Shown here piece by piece: positions 56,261 through 64,000 of a stretch of 64,000 nt of DNA (position 1 is its first letter; each line of letters opens with the position of its first letter). The translations under genes and the position numbers were made by a program. Source of the DNA: Sisyra terminalis (Eukaryota; Arthropoda; Insecta; Neuroptera; Sisyridae). The stretch lies in assembly GCA_958496175.1 (NCBI GenBank), contig OY292275.1:62263701-62327700 (forward strand). Direction: 5' to 3'. The notes under the pieces are model-generated. The model saw nothing but the letters and a program-made list of their open reading frames with translations. It searched no databases and was not told where the DNA came from.

Positions 56261-57652
56261 ATGTTTTAAATAGAATCATAAAGATTAAAATAATTAATCA
56301 GATAATAACTGCAAATAAATTTTATAGCGTATAATATAATTGTACCGACTGCAACAATACATAACACCGTAATATTTCTCTTTGGAAACAAAAATATTTA
56401 CGTTTTTATTTTAATCAGCACAGGGTATTAATTCAATGGAAATGTTTTGTAAAAAATGCATGGAAACGTGGGCTTTACTGCCTAACTCCTGGAGCACTTG
56501 AACAACTGTTGTCCATGGAGGCGGTGTCTTATACTGCCTCGTAAACTTGACTTCATAAATCTATTGTTTATTGACCTCTAGGTACAACTGGAGGCCCCAA
56601 AAATGTTCTTTTTCAACCCCAAAAAAAATCAGTTTTTTTTTGTCATGTAACCACCATACTGCAAGCATTGTTGTAGTTACGATAGTTAAAGTACCACACC
56701 CCAATTTTTTTTTTGCCTACGCATAATTTTCTCACGTGTCAGTGGCGTTCTTCATGAATGAATTTGCTTGCATGTCGTTTGATTGTACAGAATAATAAAT
56801 ATAGAAGTGCAATTGCAATTGTCGTTAAATCGTTGTTGCACTTAATTTTATGCGATAGCATCAAGTGTTAAGTATGTGACAGCTTAGTGTGAAAATTCCC
56901 TATTGATTTATCTTGGAATGGTTTCCATTTTTTTTTTTTGTGCCACAATATTATTGAACAGCGGGGGGTTAATGAGGAAATAATGTTTGTAAAATGGGAA
57001 AATATGAGGATTATAATCGTATAAATATTAATCGTTAGTACCGGGCAATTTGTTTAAAGACTGAAATTTCAAGCGGAAAAACTTTATTTATAAATTTGCA
57101 AGGTAACGAATTTTTCAGTTCAAGGAATCGTTATGAAAAAGTATTACATTTGAGTTTTCTTGGATAGTATAATGAAATTTTATGGCGAGGATATCCCGCC
57201 ATAACTATAAATTTTATTTTAATAGCTACATATAAGGAAAATTCGTTTATATTTTCCATGTACACTCGTATTTGTTTTCCCCCTTTAAATTTAGGTCATC
57301 GTTGAAAATATTTTCACCGTACACAAGCATTGAAAATAAAAAAAAAAAAACTTCCTAGAAACACCAAAAACTGTAATTATGAAATCAAGCAGCGTGAATC
57401 CTGCGGAATAAAAAAATCATTGAACAAAATTGTTCATTAATCTTGACGAGATTTTTTTGGGTTGAAAATTTTTCTCATCTTCATTTTTTTTTTTTTGTAT
57501 TTATCGCATGAAAAACGTTGACAAGCGTGTGCTCGATAAGGGGAGGGAATGAGACTTTTCCGGAAATTGCTGATTCACGCCCGATGCGGCGCTAGCCGGT
57601 GAAAATTATAACGTTCAAGCTTGAATATTCGTTTGTAATTAACCTAAACTAA
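56261..57652. other. Intronic sequence; GC-richer patch near 57530-57650
   Basis: No repeat partner. The patch (CCCGATGCGGCGCTAGCCGG near 57580) lies just upstream of the short ORF at 57722. Confidence 0.4.
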
Positions 57653-57721
57653 CGACCTACGAAATTAGCGCGTTCTCGTCTCCTCGGGCTTTTTGATCTT
57701 TATGGGAGCAAAATAAAAAAA

Positions 57722-57898
57722 ATGGATGACTATCTGTACCATGATAAATCAACAAGACAATTCGAGCGTAATTTAGAAATGCATGGAATAAATGAAGAGA
57801 TTTACGCTTTAAGTGTAGAAGGTACCGTGGTTAAGTCACTGAACTGTAAATCTGGAACTTTTATCGTGATTAGTTTAGTTTTCTTGTTTGATAAGTGA
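57722..57898 (+). CDS. Candidate short ORF or alternative first exon, unproven
   Basis: An ATG with A at -3 and G at +4 opens 58 codons starting MDDYLYHDKSTRQFERNLEM and continuing HGINEEIYALSVEG. The first 33 residues are charged and protein-like, the rest hydrophobic. A GT after GTAGAAG (57820/57821 region) would leave a one-base phase that joins exactly to the two-base start of the exon at 63386, giving GAT (Asp). The donor (GTACCG) is weak. A CpG-bearing patch lies upstream. It could be an alternative first exon giving a catalytically truncated protein, or chance. I recognise no homolog. Confidence 0.2.
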   Translation: MDDYLYHDKSTRQFERNLEMHGINEEIYALSVEGTVVKSLNCKSGTFIVISLVFLFDK

Positions 57899-57902
57899 TA
57901 CC

Positions 57903-58090
57903 TGTGTATACAATTTATAGAATATATTGTGGTCCAATTTATAAAGTATAATTTGATATAATAAACATTTTGAACAGAAGTTCAAAGAAAAATATTCGTG
58001 ACGTATTGCCCAGATACGTATTTCGATTGCCAAGCAATCTTCAAGTAGTTTGGATCACTCCGTATTGCTTTGTGATGATTCACAATGTGA
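57903..58090 (+). mobile_element. Family A partial copy (left half)
   Basis: It begins TGTGTATACAATTTATAG, with the left arm and the minus-strand core block (GATTGCCAAGCAATC) and ends near TGATGATTCACA. The right arm and tail are absent, and no target duplication was resolved. Confidence 0.8.
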
Positions 58091-59644
58091 TTGAAGTGTT
58101 GTGCAGTGCTCACCGATTTTCTTTTGTAGTCTAGAGTTCAGTGGAGTGTGCACTGAAAATTATAATTGAATTTTATGTTGGATGAGGCAATAAAACGTAA
58201 TCACAAGGTTTTGAGTAATTTTCTTTTCGTACACACCGAGAAAAATATGAAATTATCTCAATTTGATTTGAACGAACTGATATATATAGAGAAGGCAGTT
58301 AATGATGGTTTGGTATGGTTAATGCATTCGAAAGAATAAAAGAAAACCATTCACTTTGAATGAGTGCATTTGTAGCTCTCGTATTATAAAATATACAAAA
58401 TAACAGAACTCGAAAAAAGATGATGTGTGAGAAAAATTTTCCACTTTGGAAATTTTCTCCATGCACATTATCTTTGAAATTATCTGCTCGGCATTGTTTC
58501 GGTAACAATTTCAATTTTTATCTGAGGATTTTTAACAGAGTTATGGTTTTGGTGGATTTTTTTTGTAGGCTAGTTTTTATCTTTTTTTTTTTTTTTTTTG
58601 GTGGCTGGAAATAATTGGAATTCCTCACGGAATGCATCAAGGTTCTTTACTACCGAAGAAGCGACGCAATGAATAATTTTTCGAATCGTAGTTTTACTTG
58701 AAGTGTCAAGAGTAATAAATTTCATGAAATTAAAGTGTTGGTATTTGTGGCGTTTTTTTTTCCTCATCGGTTGGTAGTCTGGATTGATGTTGGACAAAAT
58801 TAAGCAATTTGTCTTTGTCACGTTTTGTTGAAAATTGAACATTTTTAGAGCAAAGACTTTCTCTTGGTTGTAGAAAACGTAGATTTTTGAGATATCCATA
58901 ATTAAGATTTACATTTCTTAATTTAATGATTTTTTTTTGGATTTTTTATCCTTCCCCTTGCTGTTGTCCGACATTGTCACGCTTTGATCCCTACCCGTAT
59001 GGCAAGCGTACTAAGTGCATGGAGAAAATAGTTTTTTAAAATGCCAAAATAAATGAAAAATGTACATGTCCATTTTATGAAGATCACCTCGTTTTTGACG
59101 TCCGAATATGTCACATTTTTGGGACCCCTTCTATTTGGTATCATTCTCGGGACCTGTTTAGAGATTTATCTGGCAAACTATTGCATCTTTATGGATGTTT
59201 TCCAGCTCAATCCATTGTTCAGAGTCAACGACAGACCGTAAAACAGTATGGGGAAGGCAGTTTTTTCCCTCACCGCATTTCCTGCATATACTATTGGTTC
59301 AGCATTTATCCGTATTATAGTTGGGAAATGCTTTCTCAAATTTGGTGTCCTATTAATAGAAATACAAGCATTTTAATATTAAACTTTGGTTTTTTTTTGG
59401 GTTTTCTTAAAGGCTCTTTTATCCAAATTTTAAAATTTGTTGCTCAAAAAAATTGTTTTTCCGATTGAAAGTCATTACTTGCATTGTATTTCACTGGCTT
59501 TTCGGTGAATTATTGAGATTGCGAATTGGATATCTGCCACCTGTTAATATAGATCAATGACATTTGAAAATTTTAAAAGGCATTTTCTTAAGAAAATAAT
59601 TAAAGAGTTAAATGCTTTGAATTTATCGAAAATCTAAAGTGAAC
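58091..59644. other. Intronic sequence with no recognised feature
   Basis: A+T-rich. A 95-codon frame at 59181 matches nothing known to me. Confidence 0.4.
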
Positions 59645-59877
59645 ATATGAACCGTTTATTTTGAAAGTGAGTTAAGTCCATTTCAAGAACAATCCCTATA
59701 GTGTTATCATTTTTAACCATAGGAACTATGGAAGATACTAAGGAGGAGGGAATAATTGGCGTTTTTGTTAAAATCAGTAATTTTTGAAAACTTAGCAGTT
59801 AAATAATTAACATACTTTGTTCTAGTTACAATGGACTTACGCCACTTTCAAAATAAACGAGTCATATAATGAATTAC
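59645..59877. mobile_element. Family B short TIR element (MITE), full copy
   Basis: The ends read ATATGAACCGTTTATTTTG and CAAAATAAACGAGTCATAT. The interior matches 3153-3375 (ACTAAGGAGGAGGGAATAAT, AACTTAGCAGTTAAATAATT). It is 233 bp and non-coding. Confidence 0.85.
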
Positions 59878-60649
59878 CAATTGTTTTTTTCAAACTGTTC
59901 TATTCCAGTGCTTCTCAAATTGAGGGACCTTAAAGTGAAATATTTCTATAATAACAATGACACATTAGTAGTACTGTTGGTCAATAAAGTCTAATTTTTT
60001 TGGGAAGGAGAATCTTGGATTTCTTTACTGGTTTAAGGGGTTACAGCATGAAAAATTTTGTCAAGCACTGTTTTATTCCATATGAAATTGTATCATGTGA
60101 AAAAAAAAATCTCTTTTGTCCCGGATTTTGACTAAACTTTGTGGAAACTTTTAAAGTTCAATTGAAGAAAATGCATCGCCATATTATTCTTATCTCGTAG
60201 TACTCCCTCCCCCTATTTTTGAGTGAGTTAGAATATTATGAAAACGTTAATTCCGTCCTGAAATTTAGTGCTGACGATGCATGATTTTTTAACAATCAAA
60301 AATCAAGATTAAAAATATGTGGTGAAGGAAATGTGACATTTACAAATGACTTCTTTTGTCCATTTTTATGGAACCTATTGTTGTTTGTAATTTTTAAAAA
60401 TTGCATTCTTTAAATTGTCATATTTTAGTGCTGACTTCAGAAACAGTTGTAGTTCTCCAATTTTTGTTATGTACAGGCGTTAAAAGGATGCAAAAATATG
60501 CATTTGGCTACCGATTTTTAATTAACAGAAAGTGCAGGTGTAAATATTATGCAAGTATCGTGGTTCTTTCTTGCAGTCATTACATTGATACGACAGTCTA
60601 AAGTATGTAGAAAAAATTTACGAAATTTGAAATTTTTAACATAGATAAA
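59878..60649. other. Intronic sequence with no recognised feature
   Basis: A+T-rich; short frames only. Confidence 0.4.
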
Positions 60650-60730
60650 TCTATATATATATAACAAAGGCGTGCTAGTTTGACTGTTTATAACTGAAGA
60701 ATGGCTGGACCGATTTTCATGGTCTATGGT
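60650..60730 (+). mobile_element. Helitron 5' end fragment
   Basis: TCTATATATATATAACAAAG after an A, then GTTTGACTGTTTATAACTG and ATGGCTGGACCGATTTTCAT. These blocks are typical of 5' regions of insect Helitrons. No CTAG-type 3' end was found downstream, so the copy is truncated or its end has decayed. Confidence 0.5.
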
Positions 60731-62243
60731 TTATTGGATTTGTCTACGTCTAGCTTAATAGGATAACTATTAGAATATCTGGAAAATTTTTGAATTTTAT
60801 TATTTTATTCGTATTTAAGTGTCAAATTTATAATTTAATTCATATTTTGGGTGAATATTTTTAATAAATCTTATTATGAGAGTATTTATTATAAATAATG
60901 CCTCGACCTAAAGGATTTAATGTTTTTTTCAATACGTCAATAAAGTGTAATATCTTTCGTGCTGATATTTATAGAATTAGACCTTAGGGACAAATTACTC
61001 AAAAGAATTGTTTTTGGTCTTTGAAATTTTGGTTATTAATGTTTAATAATACAATTATTAGTTTTTATAAATCACGAAAGATCAGTACTCTTTTTTTCAT
61101 CTTCAATTTTATACTCTAAGGAGAAGGAAACAATTTTAAGGGTTTTAATTTAAAAAAAGGACGATTTTTAAAGTTGTTAATCGAGTAGAAAAGGACTGAG
61201 ATATAAGAAGCGTAAATTTGCGATATTTTCTTTTTTTGACCCGAAGAAAATTCTCGGAAAATTTGAACCAATTTGGGCATAATAATATTTCTTGGAATAA
61301 CTTGAAGTCGATAATTGCGGAACATCTAACAATTTTATTTTTTGATTTTTGATTTCATAGTTTATCTTAGATATTAGCACTCGTATTGGCTCTTTTTTTA
61401 TTTGCTTTAATTTTAACAAGTTTTAAGCCTTTACTATCGAAAAATATTTGCTGAAAACTGTTAACTGCTTTTATCAATAGTCAATCTCTGATATTTATTT
61501 GCGTTAACGATTTGATTTTTCATTGAAATAACATTGAAATTTGGATTATTGAAAGTCATTGATTTTTGCGTTAATTGTTGCAATGCAAGATTGTAATCAT
61601 TGATGTTAGTCGTAATGAAAAAAATATTATTATCCATTAGTAATCGGGCCAAGGTTGGAAAAAAAGCGGAAAAATGAATCATTTTTCAAATTATTTTTTG
61701 AAGGTTGGCCGAAAATTGAATTCACGTAGAAGATTTCACATTTCCTTGGTCGATTTTGTCGAATGTTTTGATTAAAATTGAGGATTTTTTTTTAATTTTT
61801 TTTGGTTCATTGGCAAAGAATTTGTTCAAATAAATATTTGTTGTGCCGTTTTATTTTGTTTTGCGTTGGCATACTTGGAATATTTGGCACCAATTCAAAT
61901 AAGAGCAGCGCGAATTCATTAACAAGCGTTATCCAGTGATCTATTTATGTGTGGTGATGAAAATGTGCTGAATTTTTTTCGTTTACAGTTTTAAGTGCAA
62001 TCGATTTAGGGAAAATAAAATTAAAGGAATTTTTCCTAGAGGGAGATGCTTAAATTCTGTTTTTTTTTTTAAGAAATTTGGGATCGATTTTTCGTTGATT
62101 TATGTAATAATTTGGTGGAGGATATCTTTAAGATGGGAAAATAAAAGTTGGATTTAAAGTTTGTAAAAGCATCTGGATGTGAGATTGAAAATATTGATCC
62201 GATAGAAGCTTATCTTAAAAAAAAATTAATTGATTGAAATTTG
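60731..62243. other. Intronic sequence with no recognised feature
   Basis: A+T-rich; no partner or recognisable ORF. Confidence 0.4.
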
Positions 62244-62251
62244 GAGTACTC

Positions 62252-63129
62252 TTGAGTAGACTGGACCAAAAACATTGGCTATTTTTTTAAAATGATATTG
62301 AAAATATTGTTAAAGGTAACAAAAAAAAAATATAAGATTTGAGCCCTTAATTAATATTAAGAGTGCTTTCATTTTTGCGGCAATGCTGTCAAACTATCAA
62401 AGTAAAAAAATACATATGCACATATATTTATAGAAAATTAAATTCCCTACAAAAAAGGTCTCTTTGAAAATTTTCACCAGACCCGCCGTTTTCGAATAAT
62501 CAAGCTTCAGACATTGATATAATTTTTAGATTTAACTTCGTTATTTTGGAATTTTGTAACTAACGAAGAAATAAATATATAGAAATGAACCATATAGATT
62601 CTTAAAGGGAATTTAATGCTCTACAAAAAAGGTCTCTTCACGTTTTTACATAAAATCACTTTTTTCAAAAGTTATTCACAATCAAAGTTGAATGAAATAT
62701 TAAATTATTGTTGAATAACTTTTGGAAAAGTGATTTTATGTAAAAACGTTAAGAGACCTTTTTTGTAGAGCATTAAATTCCCTTCAAGAATCTATATTGT
62801 TCATTTCTATTTATTTTTTGGTTCGTTAGTTACAAAATTCCAAAATAAAGAAGATAAATCTAAAAATTATATCAATATTATCAATATCTGAAGCTTGATT
62901 ATTCGGAAACGGCGGATCTGGTGAAAATTTTCAAGGAGACCTTTTTTGTAGGGAATTTAATTTTCTATAAATATTTGGTGCAGATGAATTTTTTTCCTTC
63001 GATAGTTTGACAGCATTGACGCAAAAAGTAAAGCACAAATAAAAAATCGGAATTAAAGATGATAGATCTCTTAATATTAATATTACGGGCTCAACCTTCC
63101 CGAATTTTTTTTTGGTCCAGTCTACTCAA
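62252..63129. mobile_element. Near-complete palindromic foldback, about 430-bp arms, 8-bp target duplication
   Basis: The ends are TTGAGTAGACTGGACCAAAA and its complement. GAGTACTC lies outside both (62244-62251 and 63130-63137). The arms mirror each other almost to the centre near 62690, with GCTCTACAAAAAAGGTCTCT and CCAGACCCGCCGTTTTCG on the left facing their complements. The 12801-13315 segment is a relative. It lies about 250 bp upstream of the coding exon and would fold into a long hairpin in the pre-mRNA. Confidence 0.88.
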
Positions 63130-63360
63130 GAGTACTCAGAGATTTTCATGGTAAAGGCTAACGGAGAGTTGCATCTTTGAAAGTGATTGCATTATTTGAA
63201 AAGTTCAAATTTTTTAGCGTTAATTTTCTTTCTTATGGATGTATTTTTCATCCCTATCGGTTTTAGGGGTTCTTCAAATTAAGGTTCAATTTATTCTTCC
63301 TATTGAGATATCCAAAGCTTCAATTCTTCTTTTATTTTTTATAGATCAATGGTGTTTTAA

Positions 63361-63385
63361 AAGTTGTTTTTTTTTTTTGTTGCAG
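63361..63385 (+). promoter_or_regulatory. 3' splice site of the phosphatase exon
   Basis: An almost unbroken T tract (TTTTTTTTTTTTGTTGCAG) ends in AG at 63385. The reading frame opens directly after, and the base composition changes sharply at this point. Confidence 0.9.
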
Positions 63386-64000
63386 ATAACGCCGATTCTA
63401 TAAGTAAGTTGTTGGTTCATCTTGCGAAGAAACAGGGCAGTGTCGACAACATATCGGTGGTGGTTGTGTTTTTGCGTGATCCACATCTAATCACGGCTGA
63501 GCCGCGTCCTCTTTTCGACAACCTGCCAGAGAGGATGGAGGAAGCAAAAATTGGTAAACAGCTGCAACTCGACAATCACAATTCGTACTTTTGCGAGGAC
63601 GACTACAAGAAGAACGGCACGAAAATCTTCGAGGAAAACAACGGCAAACGGGCGAGCAGTGAGTTCGACAATGAGGACGATCGGTCGGACGACTATGGTC
63701 CAGAGACGGACGTAGATGCTGTGGACGATGTTTTGTTGTCGCCGTCGATTGCCGCCGCCAAAGCACTAGCTGAAGGAATCGTCGTCAATAATAACAATCC
63801 GTTTGATAACGATGATGATGACGAGGAGGACGAGGAGGACGATGACGATGATGATGAGGACGATGACGAGGAAAATGGCCTGAAAGATCATGATTCAGAT
63901 GGTGAAAATGCCGACGGCGTGCACTATGGAATGGTGCAGACGGCGGTGGCTGCGCGTGGCGATAATTATGAAGTCGACGTGGAGTTGCAGCGCCAACAAA
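63386..64000 (+). CDS. PP2C/PPM Ser/Thr phosphatase, PPM1E/PPM1F-like, C-terminal exon (partial)
   Basis: The exon opens with two bases of a split codon, then 204 codons run without a stop to the window end. The first part reads NADSISKLLVHLAKKQGSVD and then NISVVVVFLRDP. This is the last strand and helix of the PP2C catalytic fold, and the Asp of the DN pair (codon 63445-63447) is a metal ligand of this family. The family dephosphorylates Ser/Thr with Mn/Mg at the active site. FLRDP after the strand recalls PPM1E and PPM1F. The rest is a hydrophilic tail with PSIAAAKALAEGIVV, then 21 consecutive Asp/Glu codons (63811-63873). The exon is much richer in G+C than the intron. The earlier catalytic exons and the stop lie outside the window. 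Another PPM member cannot be excluded. Confidence 0.88.

Larger units (their letters stand above)
1..63385 (+). other. Inferred giant intron (incomplete at left) of the PPM-type phosphatase gene
   Basis: The only host coding exon seen is at the right edge and is preceded by a strong acceptor. No other stretch shows the higher G+C and open frame of that exon. Two ratchet-type splice junctions lie on the same strand. The simplest reading is that the window up to the exon is one intron or the end of one. An upstream exon shorter than about 100 bases could have been missed, and the left part could also be intergenic if the exon's upstream partner lies inside the window. Confidence 0.5.

Noticed and set aside
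63491..63766. 91-codon minus-strand frame
   Set aside because: Shadow of the phosphatase exon on the opposite strand.

Overview
The window looks like the inside of one very large, A+T-rich intron of an arthropod, probably insect, nuclear gene. The evidence is eukaryotic splice signals, an insect-type tRNA-Ala gene with a Pol III T-run, irritans-type mariner, jockey-type and Helitron remnants, and one protein-coding exon at the far right. That exon (63386 to the window end, + strand) is the only convincing host protein-coding sequence. It encodes the C-terminal end of a PP2C/PPM-family Ser/Thr phosphatase, most like PPM1E/PPM1F, followed by an acidic tail, and it runs off the window. Two polypyrimidine-CAG|GTAA junctions on the same strand (17620/17621 and 19653/19654) look like recursive-splice (ratchet) sites, as expected in giant insect introns. 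An intact tRNA-Ala(AGC) gene sits at 19062-19134 on the sense strand.

Nearly everything else recognisable is repeat. Left part (1-7.2 kb): a long-TIR element carrying an ORF fragment, a tandem array, and several copies of a short TIR family (family B), one split by a palindromic retroposon (family A). 9.2-11.1 kb: a non-autonomous Helitron on the minus strand. 11.9-16.6 kb: a foldback, a mariner 3' end with its inverted repeat, and large foldbacks. 20-25 kb: direct repeats and a foldback flanked by 8-bp duplications. 26-31 kb: family A and family F palindromes, a G-quadruplex motif and a 450-bp tandem array. 36-46 kb: more family A, a dead mariner on the minus strand, duplicated ORF-bearing units and a broken jockey-type reverse transcriptase. 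47-50 kb: nested family F foldbacks. 53-56.3 kb: an array of about 0.75-kb units. 57.7 kb: a short ORF with a phase-compatible donor. 62.2-63.1 kb: an almost complete 880-bp palindrome just before the exon.

The most unusual signal is shared by four sequence-unrelated palindromic families. Each has a core of CTGANGA, one extra A, a perfect or near-perfect 4-6 bp stem with a short loop, then GAAA. This is the arrangement of a hammerhead ribozyme core with one extra base before stem II. Several of these elements are flanked by 10-13 bp target-site duplications, and family A has a one-sided 3' tail, which points to RNA-mediated insertion. Penelope-like retroelements are a plausible parent, but no parent enzyme is present here. 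Function is inferred only, and no complete hammerhead could be assembled.

Stretches not listed as features are A+T-rich intronic sequence in which I see nothing specific.
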